Source of the DNA: Macquaria australasica
Taxonomy: Eukaryota; Chordata; Actinopteri; Centrarchiformes; Percichthyidae
Direction: 5' to 3'
NCBI GenBank assembly: GCA_005408345.1
Contig: SEMN01000335.1
Coordinates: forward strand, 343,849-407,848
DNA length: 64,000 nucleotides
The position numbers and the translations under genes are program-made. The notes under the pieces were generated by a model. The model saw only the letters and a list, made by a program, of their open reading frames with translations, searched no databases and had not been told where the DNA came from. How positions within the stretch are numbered: position 1 is the stretch's first letter; every line of letters starts with the position of its first letter. Shown piece by piece: positions 45,001-48,280 of this stretch.

Positions 45001-45231
45001 TAATCAGAATACGTCCTCCACCACTGGCAAACTGAAAGAATACTTATGTAATATAGACAAAACTGATGCTGAACACAGGAATAACAAGTTGAAACTGAGG
45101 GATCTGTAGGGAACCTCACCTTTTGACAGTAGAACAATGGACAGTCCAATGAGTGAGAGCACCAACACAATAACCAGCAGGGAGATGCCGATGCCCTTCC
45201 AGTTTTTATCTGTTCCAATAGGTCCTATGTC
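40..45231 (-). CDS. dpp10: dpp10-like inactive dipeptidyl peptidase, Kv4 channel auxiliary subunit (22 exons, 3' end off window)
   Basis: Twenty-two exons on the minus strand join in compatible phases into 678 uninterrupted codons: join of 45120-45231, 44281-44376, 34798-34892, 34270-34344, 15107-15159, 14546-14627, 12681-12801, 11625-11779, 9203-9300, 8983-9106, 8861-8899, 8272-8367, 7721-7812, 7590-7637, 6145-6266, 5322-5369, 4621-4719, 2379-2448, 2069-2263, 734-788, 541-640 and 40-98. The product is a type II membrane protein: a short cytosolic tail, one transmembrane helix, an eight-bladed beta-propeller and an alpha/beta-hydrolase domain of the S9B family. In vertebrates DPP10 binds Kv4 channels and changes their trafficking and gating. 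DPP10 fits better than DPP6 because of PRFTGSLYPRGKEYPY and VQDQITAL. The nucleophile Ser is Ala here (GKAYGG), so the protein should lack peptidase activity. About 100 C-terminal residues, including the catalytic-His region, lie left of position 1. Confidence 0.93.
99..733. other. dpp10 introns 22 and 21
   Basis: Apart from exon 22 (541-640) this is AT-rich intronic sequence. I see no repeat, RNA gene or further coding potential in it. Confidence 0.6.
541..640 (-). CDS. dpp10: dpp10 exon 22: degenerate nucleophile elbow (GKAYGG)
   Basis: Exon of 100 bases (tccag acceptor, gtaaga donor), from phase 0 to phase 1. It encodes AYGGFLSSLLLLSHSSMIRC, then GIAVAPITNWKLY. Active S9B peptidases have GWSYGG, DPP6 has KDYGG and human DPP10 KGYGG. 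Here Ala fills the Ser position, so catalysis is not expected. APITDLKLYASA is the human match for the end. Confidence 0.94.
734..788 (-). CDS. dpp10: dpp10 exon 21: strand before the nucleophile elbow
   Basis: Exon of 55 bases (ttcag acceptor, gtaaca donor), from phase 2 to phase 0. It encodes HLVRLPYIDGNKVGVYGK. The human counterpart is FLLKLPYIDSKRLSIFGK. The final GK begins the nucleophile-elbow motif, which is completed in exon 22. Confidence 0.93.
789..2068. other. dpp10 intron 20 with decayed repeats
   Basis: A stretch near 1450-1552 resembles the common fish repeat also seen at 7280-7545 (CTCATCTAACnCCTGGTAAGA type). A pentamer run (ATATG)n lies at 1835-1858 and an (AAAT)n run at 2041-2062, just inside the exon 20 donor. 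Confidence 0.5.
2069..2263 (-). CDS. dpp10: dpp10 exon 20: hydrolase core, DGRGSGFQG
   Basis: Exon of 195 bases (cacag acceptor, gtaagc donor). It encodes DSTPGGQAVSDRFSLSWDSV, LVSSDSVIMARLDGRGSGFQ, GQRILHEVHQRLGTVDVQDQ and ITAL. DGRGSGFQG is the family signature. VQDQITAL matches human DPP10 VKDQITAV, whereas DPP6 has EKDQMEAV. This exon gives the clearest paralogue assignment. Confidence 0.95.
2379..2448 (-). CDS. dpp10: dpp10 exon 19: start of alpha/beta-hydrolase domain
   Basis: Exon of 70 bases (tgcag acceptor, gtatgt donor), from phase 1 to phase 2. It encodes LRLELIVPIDLDETKEHPLL. Human has LPLQLSLPKDFMDRNQYALLLIM. The LLLI strand leads into the oxyanion-loop exon that follows. Confidence 0.9.
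3655..3852. repeat. hAT-like MITE fragment
   Basis: AT-rich segment that ends in TTGCCCAGCCCTA, the type of end (GCACAGCCCTA) found on many fish hAT-like miniature elements. The other end has decayed. Confidence 0.4.
3898..4190 (-). repeat. GTTAGCATGCTAAC-family dispersed repeat, reverse copy
   Basis: Reverse-orientation copy of a repeat found four more times here (10055, 22861, 35700, 43672). Shared landmarks are the CAGCTGTACTTTGTGTT, CTAATTAGCA and CCAATACTTTGGTTT segments, read on the minus strand. Confidence 0.7.
4621..4719 (-). CDS. dpp10: dpp10 exon 18: linker between propeller and hydrolase domain
   Basis: Exon of 99 bases (aacag acceptor, gtagga donor), phase 1 at both ends. It encodes HKTLERNTVLRHALINRTIP, then KWERRTVQINNF. 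Compared with human (ILESNSMLKEAILKKKIGKPEIKILHIDDY) only scattered residues match. The exon is assigned by its length, phase and place. Confidence 0.85.
4720..6144. other. dpp10 introns 17 and 16
   Basis: Flanks exon 17 (5322-5369). AT-rich, with short A runs (5550s, 5825, 6025). I see no recognisable repeat or gene. Confidence 0.5.
5322..5369 (-). CDS. dpp10: dpp10 exon 17: end of propeller
   Basis: Exon of 48 bases (cccag acceptor, gtaagt donor), phase 1 at both ends. It encodes GPGIPQTTLHKLSDMN. The human counterpart is GPRVPVVSLHSTDNPA. Fewer residues are conserved than in the flanking exons, but position and phase fit. Confidence 0.88.
6145..6266 (-). CDS. dpp10: dpp10 exon 16: cysteine-rich blade
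   Basis: Exon of 122 bases (acag acceptor, gtaaca donor), from phase 2 to phase 1. It encodes VSTVDPFHKECLTCSLFKLK, CTYYNAILSPNYQHVLLNC. The Cys spacing ECLTC...KCTYY follows the human QCISC...QCTYF, which forms structural disulfides in this family. Confidence 0.93.
6401..6975 (+). mobile_element. decayed DNA transposon with Myb/SANT-like remnant
   Basis: Bounded by an 11-base inverted repeat, GTTTCCATCCA at 6409-6419 and its complement at 6960-6970. Inside, from the ATG at 6636, an open frame begins MAVNENVRCVWTDEETVTFL. The W-T-D-E-E-x(3)-F pattern resembles the first helix of Myb/SANT-like (MADF-type) proteins carried by Harbinger-type transposons. The frame soon degrades. A homologous right-half copy lies at 48120-48280. 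The family name is inferred; no target duplication is certain. Confidence 0.55.
7060..7078. repeat. (CA)n microsatellite
   Basis: Short run of CA dinucleotides in dpp10 intron 15. Confidence 0.8.
7280..7545. repeat. dispersed fish repeat fragment
   Basis: Contains AAGCTAAGCTAACC, CAGACACGAGAGTGG and TTTCCCAAAATGTCAAACTA followed by TTCCTTA. These landmarks belong to a very common teleost non-autonomous element. It ends 45 bases before exon 15. Confidence 0.6.
7590..7637 (-). CDS. dpp10: dpp10 exon 15: YFLSTE segment
   Basis: Exon of 48 bases (ttcag acceptor, gtacca donor), phase 2 at both ends. It encodes YFLSTEGSTQRQLY. The family motif is YFLSTESSPRGRQLYSAS. It lies 83 bases from exon 14. 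Confidence 0.93.
7721..7812 (-). CDS. dpp10: dpp10 exon 14: beta-propeller blade
   Basis: Exon of 92 bases (ctcag acceptor, gtaagc donor) that ends in phase 2. It encodes SEGQEGNLRHLTSGSWEV, then ILAYDEST. The human counterpart contains RHLTSGNWEVIKILAYDETT. Confidence 0.93.
8272..8367 (-). CDS. dpp10: dpp10 exon 13: QNEEPVFS segment
   Basis: Exon of 96 bases, phase 0 at both ends (cccag acceptor). It encodes NEEPVFSKDCTTFFITMPLK and then QGRRGTFNHITM. Human DPP10 has NEEPVFSRDGSKFFMTVPVKQGGRGEFHHVAM. The donor is gtctcc, well off consensus. A Cys replaces the usual Gly in KDG. Confidence 0.93.
8861..8899 (-). CDS. dpp10: dpp10 exon 12: 39-base micro-exon
   Basis: Thirteen codons, KHVMTSEKWLDRQ, with strong splice sites (cacag, gtgagt) and phase 0 at both ends. 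The human counterpart is KYEMTSDTWLSQQ. It is too short to be found as an open reading frame, but its position and phase are exactly as expected. Confidence 0.92.
8983..9106 (-). CDS. dpp10: dpp10 exon 11: beta-propeller, EYYITMVKW segment
   Basis: Exon of 124 bases (cctag acceptor, gtaaga donor), from phase 2 to phase 0. It encodes EYYITMVKWV, RWVNRAQNMSILSLCDVTTG and DCTK. These are conserved in DPP6 and DPP10 (WLNRAQNISIL). It includes the sequon NMS. Confidence 0.95.
9203..9300 (-). CDS. dpp10: dpp10 exon 10: beta-propeller blade
   Basis: Exon of 98 bases (tctag acceptor, gtatga donor) that ends in phase 2. It encodes GQINPTVTLYVVTLDG, then LRPPNSFEK. This corresponds to the human GQVNPTIKLYVVNLYG and LMPPDSFKS. 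Confidence 0.93.
9301..11624. other. dpp10 intron 9
   Basis: Mostly unique-looking AT-rich DNA. A short forward piece of the GTTAGCATGCTAAC family lies at 10055-10150. Near 11470-11600 there is a fragment of a repeat with GGTTAGGTTTAGACACC, also seen at about 20745. No gene was recognised. Confidence 0.5.
10055..10150 (+). repeat. GTTAGCATGCTAAC-family repeat, 3' piece
   Basis: Carries GAGCATGTTAGCATGTTG, TAGCATTTAGCTCAAA and the GTAGACTGTTAGTCT end seen in longer copies. Confidence 0.6.
11625..11779 (-). CDS. dpp10: dpp10 exon 9: beta-propeller, HWWSPDG segment
   Basis: Exon of 155 bases, from phase 1 to phase 0 (tccag acceptor). It encodes EEVLHTQAAHWWSPDGSRLA, TINDSLVPNM and PRFTGSLYPRGKEYPYSK. 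The last part matches DPP10 (PRFTGALYPKGKQYPYPK) much better than DPP6. In active DPP4 the Glu pair that binds the substrate N-terminus lies in this region; EE is present here. The donor is gtcaaa, with C at +3, which is weaker than its neighbours. Confidence 0.95.
12681..12801 (-). CDS. dpp10: dpp10 exon 8: beta-propeller blade
   Basis: Exon of 121 bases (cacag acceptor, gtagga donor), from phase 0 to phase 1. It encodes IYIFENNIYYQTDVQSSS, then RLTSSGQE, IVFNGITDWLYE. The FENNIYY and DWLYE motifs are hallmarks of the S9B propeller. Confidence 0.95.
13775..14121. mobile_element. hAT-like MITE
   Basis: Begins AGGGCTGCAGCTGCAACTA and ends TTAGCTCCACAACTG. Between them are the ATCAATTAATCTGCTGATTA and TTGGTCTATAAAATACCAGA segments of a very common fish hAT miniature family (ends usually CAGGGCTGCAACTA). 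The right end is diverged and no 8-base target duplication can be confirmed. Confidence 0.6.
14546..14627 (-). CDS. dpp10: dpp10 exon 7: beta-propeller blade
   Basis: Exon of 82 bases (atcag acceptor, gtgagt donor), from phase 2 to phase 0. It encodes EVRELNPPEVSDSVLQFASW and then GVHGQQL. This is nearly the human EVWELNPPEVEDSVLQYAAWGVQGQQL. The match is one of the strongest in the window. Confidence 0.95.
15107..15159 (-). CDS. dpp10: dpp10 exon 6: beta-propeller blade
   Basis: Exon of 53 bases (tttag acceptor, gtgagt donor) that ends in phase 2. It encodes VYQHSFLASYLIYNLYTR, which matches the family segment YSYTASYVIYNIHTR. It is the first exon after the 19-kb repeat-rich intron. Confidence 0.92.
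19395..19690. repeat. dispersed fish repeat
   Basis: Starts TTACCCTTAAAGTCCCCCTG and includes GGGGCGGGCCTACAAGC and TTGTGACATCACAAA, landmarks of a common teleost short repeat. The 72-codon open frame over it is not a gene. Confidence 0.45.
20136..20512 (-). mobile_element. solo LTR, Ty3/gypsy-like, with 5-bp target duplication
   Basis: 377 bases with TGTCA...TGACA ends, flanked on both sides by AAATG (20131-20135 and 20513-20517). Read on the minus strand it has a TATTTAAGG box near the middle and an ATTAAAGTA polyadenylation-like signal before the end, so transcription would run right to left. No internal region remains, so it is a solo LTR left by recombination. It is homologous to the LTR at 57160-57581. 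Confidence 0.85.
21676..21826 (+). mobile_element. L2/Maui-like LINE, 3' end only
   Basis: About 150 bases nearly identical to the tail of the LINE at 39620-41808: CTGTCGCATAGTGCTTGCTC, GGCGCTATATAAATAAAAT, then ATTGAATTGAATTGAA. It is a severely 5'-truncated insertion. Confidence 0.85.
22861..23405 (+). repeat. GTTAGCATGCTAAC-family dispersed repeat
   Basis: Forward copy with internal near-duplication of the 'ATTGGATGGATTG' to 'ACATTCATG' unit. Ends in TTAGCATGCTGATTTTAGC and following bases. A 97-codon open frame across it (22937-23230) is repeat-derived. Confidence 0.75.
23650..24030. other. GC/CpG-richer island inside intron 5
   Basis: Relative to its AT-rich surroundings this segment is rich in G, C and CpG (TATCGCGGAGCCAGAGC, GAGAGCCGCGGAGGTGCCGA). 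Overlapping open frames run on both strands (23676-24029 plus, 23658-23852 minus), as expected for GC-rich DNA. It could be the 5' part of a repeat or a regulatory island; I cannot tell which. Confidence 0.35.
24286..25089 (-). mobile_element. solo LTR, 804 bp, with TATCA target duplication
   Basis: Ends are TGTTGTAGGAGG on the left and TTTGTCACA on the right, with TATCA directly repeated at 24281-24285 and 25090-25094. Read on the minus strand it starts TGTGACAAAGTGGGTGAG. Near its end AATAAATGC provides a polyadenylation signal, followed by a short R/U5-like part ending CTCCTACAACA. No protein-coding internal part is present. The LTR family is not identified. Confidence 0.8.
26110..27572 (+). 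mobile_element. Ty3/gypsy-like LTR retrotransposon, internally deleted
   Basis: A 5' LTR (26110 to about 26480) begins TGTCATGATCCCTAAGACT. The same sequence restarts at 27448 as a 3' LTR, which breaks off near 27572. Directly before it lies a polypurine tract, AAGGGAGGGGGAGGG (about 27430-27444), the usual plus-strand primer. The 967-base internal part has no protease, RT or integrase; only a proline-rich frame remains. Such Pro-rich tails occur at the end of gypsy pol frames in fish. The 5' LTR carries a TATATATACGG box and AATAAATCG signal. Confidence 0.8.
26614..27462 (+). pseudogene. proline-rich tail of retrotransposon polyprotein
   Basis: An open frame of 282 codons within the gypsy-like element, with repeated PVPV, PPPQPPAP and PRGPV units, read through the polypurine tract into the 3' LTR. 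It has no catalytic domain. A GC-rich, Pro-coding sequence keeps several frames open, so frame choice is uncertain. I infer that it is the C-terminal low-complexity part of a former pol frame and not a host protein. Confidence 0.5.
29045..29600. repeat. hAT-like repeat fragment
   Basis: Starts TGTCAGGGCTCCAGACTAAC and carries AAAATTTAGGAGCACC. The CAGGGCTCCAGACTAAC end is typical of a fish non-autonomous hAT family. The right end was not found. Confidence 0.45.
32717..33449. mobile_element. foldback element with minisatellite arms
   Basis: 733 bases with long terminal inverted repeats, flanked by TAAGGT on both sides (32711-32716, 33450-33455). Outer ends are TATGGAATATTATATCATTC and its complement. 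The left arm (to about 33108) holds five 42-base units, the right arm (from about 33179) only two, so the arms pair imperfectly. A 70-base GC-richer spacer (33109-33178) forms the loop. It encodes no transposase. Because 42 is a multiple of three, long but meaningless frames run through both strands. Confidence 0.85.
32761..32970. repeat. 42-bp tandem repeat, 5 units
   Basis: Five exact-length units begin at 32761, 32803, 32845, 32887 and 32929. Consensus begins GTTTGTATCTGTAA and continues TTTTGCAAACTTGTAC. Two matching inverted units lie at about 33324-33407. Confidence 0.9.
33453..33845. mobile_element. MITE with GGYCAGTTCARACC inverted ends
   Basis: The left end GGTCAGTTCAGACCAAAG (33453) pairs with the right end TTTGGTTTGAACTGGCC (to about 33843). 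Inside are subterminal repeats (GCTGAAACTTGCAACTAC, CTCGTTGCAAATTTTT). It is non-coding, about 390 bases. The foldback element inserted at or within three bases of its left tip. Confidence 0.65.
34270..34344 (-). CDS. dpp10: dpp10 exon 5: beta-propeller blade
   Basis: Exon of 75 bases, phase 0 at both ends (cacag acceptor, gtgag donor). It encodes ATFKASKFAVSPDL followed by NFVLLGYDVKQ. Human DPP10 has VTFKASRHSVSPDLKYVLLAYDVKQ at the matching place. The next exon is 19.1 kb away. Confidence 0.93.
34798..34892 (-). CDS. dpp10: dpp10 exon 4: start of beta-propeller
   Basis: Exon of 95 bases (cttag acceptor, gtaagt donor), from phase 1 to phase 0. It encodes DEEIIFRSWDGDILKVDT and ends in LLLKNTTF, which matches the human LLLENTTF segment. 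It contains two possible N-glycosylation sequons (NET, NTT). A 9.4-kb intron separates it from exon 3. Confidence 0.92.
35700..36210 (+). repeat. GTTAGCATGCTAAC-family dispersed repeat
   Basis: Forward copy: GGTGATCCCCTGACTTCACT, CTAGCACCATCATAAGGTCA, CTAATTAGCAAATGTTAACA, ending TGTAGACTCTTAGTCTTCTT. Confidence 0.75.
38113..38670 (+). repeat. dispersed repeat, forward copy
   Basis: Starts AAAGCTGCATTAATTAAG and includes TTTAGCTGCTAAATGCTCCA and GGTAGTGTACAGTGGC. The part from about 38390 on matches 42510-42830 in reverse orientation. Confidence 0.65.
39635..41205 (+). pseudogene. L2-type LINE reverse transcriptase, frameshifted
   Basis: The first frame (39635-40693, 352 codons) has the RT fingers and palm: KPLLKKPTLDPGILSNYRPI, LLDLSAAFDTIDHHIL, GVPQGSVLGPILFTLYM, and YADD at residues 231-234. 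It stops at 40691-40693 because of an apparent one-base loss in an A run near 40688. The rest of the family sequence continues in another frame: HAFVTSRLDYCNSLLSG, LQLIQNAAARLLT, LHWLPV, LLWNQIP, ending near 41205. It lacks the endonuclease domain and cannot be active. Confidence 0.88.
41298..41313. repeat. (CT)n microsatellite
   Basis: CT dinucleotide run in the 3' untranslated part of the LINE. Confidence 0.8.
42249..42830 (-). repeat. dispersed repeat, reverse copy with nested insertion
   Basis: The part at 42510-42830 is the reverse complement of the repeat at about 38390-38670 (GTGTACAGT and TTTAGCTGCTAAATGCTCCA landmarks). The segment at 42330-42500, with ATAGACTGTATATAAAGATG and a GC-richer middle, looks like a separate short element. 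Confidence 0.5.
43672..44150 (+). repeat. GTTAGCATGCTAAC-family dispersed repeat
   Basis: Forward copy ending about 130 bases from exon 3. Landmarks: CAGCCTCAGCTGTACTTTGT, TTAGTGCTAATTAGCAAATG, TTAGCGTGCTAATGCACTAA. Confidence 0.75.
44281..44376 (-). CDS. dpp10: dpp10 exon 3: extracellular stalk
   Basis: Exon of 96 bases between a ctgtag acceptor and a gtaagt donor, phase 1 at both ends. It encodes a stalk that includes LTLNDLFQRNFQIHDPDAKW. Human DPP10 has LSLEDLFRKDFVLHDPEARW at the matching place. It joins the membrane anchor to the beta-propeller. Confidence 0.93.
44860..45028. mobile_element. hAT-type MITE fragment
   Basis: Read on the minus strand it starts CCAGTGGTGGAGGACGTATT and continues with AGTAAAAGTACTAATACC. 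CAGTGGTGGAAGAAGTA ends and 'acttttactt' runs mark a common fish hAT miniature family. A related piece lies at about 60063-60360. It is 90 bases from the transmembrane exon. Confidence 0.6.
45120..45231 (-). CDS. dpp10: dpp10 exon 2: transmembrane segment
   Basis: The exon has a gtgtag acceptor and a gtgagg donor, and it starts in phase 0 and ends with one spare base. It encodes 37 residues. The motif KNWKGIGISLL is followed by a hydrophobic stretch of about 20 residues (Leu, Ile and Val rich), then SK. Mammalian DPP6 and DPP10 carry RNWKGIAIALLVI at the same place, so this is the single type II membrane anchor and the segment used to contact Kv4. Exon numbers assume a first exon upstream. Confidence 0.93.
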
Positions 45232-45859
45232 CTACACAACAAGAGAAACAAATCATGTCAATAATAATGAATCATGTAAATAATACCCCAAAATAGCAAC
45301 ACAAAGGAAAAAAGTTGGGTTAAAAAAGGGATTAATTAAGTAAGTAAACTCCTGTGGGGTATTAAGTGTCTTCCCCCAGTGCAGCAAGCTGCTGAAGCGT
45401 CCTTGAACATGACAGAGTTTGTTAGCCATTCGTGCAGGGGCTAACTGAGCCTCAAGGAGGGCTTCCCCCTTTGGTCATCTATAAAGTAAAGTAACCAGCT
45501 GATTATTGTTCATTGTTTGACAGTATGACACTGTGTTAAAACTGAGCAGCAACTGAAAAAAAATGTTGTTGTTTAATACTCTTTAATACGATTTTGGTCC
45601 AAGGTGCTTACAATGGATTTGAGCCCTGTATCGTAAACTTGTTTCATCATCAAGAGCAATGGTCTGATCTCGGCTCCTTTTCAGCTTCACCACTCCACCT
45701 GACCAGTCTGTCCCTTACTGTCTCCATCACTGTTTATCTTAGCTTTAGAATCATTAGCATGTGATATCCGAAGGGACAGGGATATTACAGGTGTTTTTAA
45801 TTGGTGATCATGATTTCAAAATAAATATGCACAATTAAAATCAATGTTCTCAAAATTTC

Positions 45860-46840
45860 CAATTCAGATCTTTAGCATCAGACAGAGGTACTGTCTCAGG
45901 TCTGTATAGGATGTTGAGTCACTCCTCCTAGAATCTCAACATTCAGACTCTGTCCCAATGGGAGCAAGATTTAGAGGTTTCAATCACCTCTGCAGAGATT
46001 GGGACAGAATGTTGAGAGACCCAGCAGTAATTTCCAAGTCAGTCAGATTCAGAGTTATACAATTGGAAATCCTTCACAGAGCATACTGTATCACCCCATC
46101 CAGACTTAAAAAAAAAAGAAAAAGAAAAGCCTAGACACAAGCTCTTCTGATCTCGCTGGCAACGTTTGTAGACAAGTGGGAACTTTGATTCATATGCTGT
46201 GGCACTGCCCTGCAGTCATGTCCTTTTGGACAGAAGTGTTTCAGTCGGTTTCAGTAATGATGAATATAAATCTCTCCCTTTGTCCTGTTGTTGTTGCTTG
46301 TTAGGGTATAGGGCTGCACAGATAAAGAGTGTAAAGTCAAAGAAAGTCAGTACAATAGTAGGCCTAGCCTTTTTGGCTGCTAAAAGAATGACTTTGTTAA
46401 ATTGGAAGATTCGTAAGCTGAAATGTTTTTCAATAGAAACATGGTCACTTGAATTTTTCAATCTTATTGGTTTGGAACAAATAGCTGATATGATTAGCGA
46501 TACTAAGTACAATTCTGGAATGAATTGGGATCAAGTTTGGAAATGTGTTTCAGCACTGAGTATCTGCAATTAATACAGACAAATACTGAGCAGCCCTATG
46601 TGAGTATATTTTGAGACCTTGGTTCCCCCTATACAGTTCAAGTACACACTAAGATAATGAAATGAATAATTAAATGTGAGGCACTGTACTGTATGCCCGC
46701 CCTCCTATTTTATGTGTTGTTGTATAATGTGTCATTGTACCGTTTTGTAATTTTTGTTGTTGTGGTTGATTGATTCTGTTTCCTTTTTTGTATGTCTTTC
46801 TTGTATAAATGTAACTCTAAATATATATATATAAAGGAAT
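45860..46840 (+). mobile_element. L1-like LINE, 3' end of ORF2 (decayed)
   Basis: One frame reads GTLIHMLWHCPAVMSFW at about 46180-46230. The H-M-x-W-x-C-P-x(4)-FW pattern is the zinc-knuckle-like C-terminal motif of L1/Tx1-type ORF2. Another frame reads ALPCSHVLLDRS, then further on FLAAKRMTLLNWKIRK and NWDQVWKCVSALSI, matching the end of fish L1 ORF2. Several frameshifts and stops are present. The remainder to the (AT)n run at 46819-46832 is the 3' untranslated part. Confidence 0.7.
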
Positions 46841-48119
46841 TTTTGCACAACTCCCCCAGTCTTTTCATAAAACTTGAATTCTTTTTAATTCAACCTTAAT
46901 GCTTTCTTTTTAATCCATCGCTTTCAATATAAAAGGATTCAATACCAGTGGTTTGAACACTTGATTTATTGCTGTTTTGTGTGTACACATTAAAAAAAAT
47001 AAAATATATATAAATAAAGGTACAATGTCAGGTGAAAGAAACTGAAAAGTTCTCTATTCTGTTCAACACCCTGTGAACTTGAGTTGGTTGTCACATTAGA
47101 ACTACAAGGACAGCTTGAGGGCTCAATACACAAGTTTACTGCTCACGTCTCCAATGAAAGGTGACAGATGACTTTCAGCATTTACATCATACTTGGCTAT
47201 GGAAGCATGTTAATATTTCAGGAAATACAGAGTTGAGTAGATTGACTGCTGGATGACAGAGCATGGCTGCTGGGTCCTATAGTGTTAAGAGACAATAGCT
47301 GCAGGACCCAAACTTCCCTGCACTAGTGTTTTCCCAAAATGTACCCCACAAAGACAGCAAACCATGGTAAGATTATTACTCAGGATGCTAAAATAAAATT
47401 ACATTTTTCCTCTATACAATCTCTTTTTGCAAATAGTGCAGTGTGTCTAATGATCTCTGACTTCAGCTGATACTACCACATATATATACAGTATACTGTA
47501 ACCACGTTAAGGAATTGACCATTTATAACAAATGTTTATACAGCTAGATTTGGTGAAAAAGACAAAGAGGATTCGGCTGAGAGAGCTAACCCTCCCTTAA
47601 TAAACATACATCTTTGTTGAATCAACAATACCAAAAATACCACATAAGGAGTAAGTTGGGGTGGTGGAGGGAGCTGCGGAAGCAAACAATGTTGGCATGA
47701 GAGCATGAGCATGCAGTTTGAAGGAGTCAAACTGAATTCAAACACAGTCTGAATTCCCAAATGGCAGCTCTAAAAAGATCCTTTGTAAACTGTAGTGAGC
47801 ATGTTTTAATATTATTGGAGTAATATTTTATATGTTGTGGCTAAAACTGTAGTCTTGACTGAGACTGTGCTGTGAGATAGACTAAAACCGAACTCTGCTG
47901 CACACAGTAACAGCTCCACATTTCCTTTTTTTTCTTCTTACATTCTGCACAAAGTACTGGGGTTCCATGCTTGCGTTCAGTATGAGCACCCAAGTCATGG
48001 CTGGTCAATTGTTCCGTACAGAAAGGCATACAAGGCAACATAACATACTAGATTAATGAAAACACACAATGTCTGCTCAATTTAAGAGTGTCAGGTTATA
48101 ACGGCCATGATGTACACCT

Positions 48120-48280
48120 GCATGAAAATGCCACCAGCTGTTTATCTTGATGAACCATCTCCTAATATTCGCATAACAGTAGTGGATGGAAACATGCATT
48201 CATTTTCATTTTCTTTTGCAGATTTTCGCGAAATTCGGTTAAAATTTACATTACATTTGGATGGAAACCTGGCTGTTGAC
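48120..48280 (+). mobile_element. right-half copy of the 6401-6975 transposon
   Basis: Shares CCACCAGCTGTTTATCT, CATAACAGTAGTGGATGGAA, TTTTCTTTTGCAGATTTTCG and TTTGGATGGAAAC with 6842-6970. The left half is absent. Confidence 0.7.

Noticed and set aside
46199..46573. 124-codon frame as a possible host gene
   Set aside because: The neighbouring frame carries the GTLIHMLWHCP motif and the end carries L1-type ORF2 sequence, so it is a decayed LINE tail.
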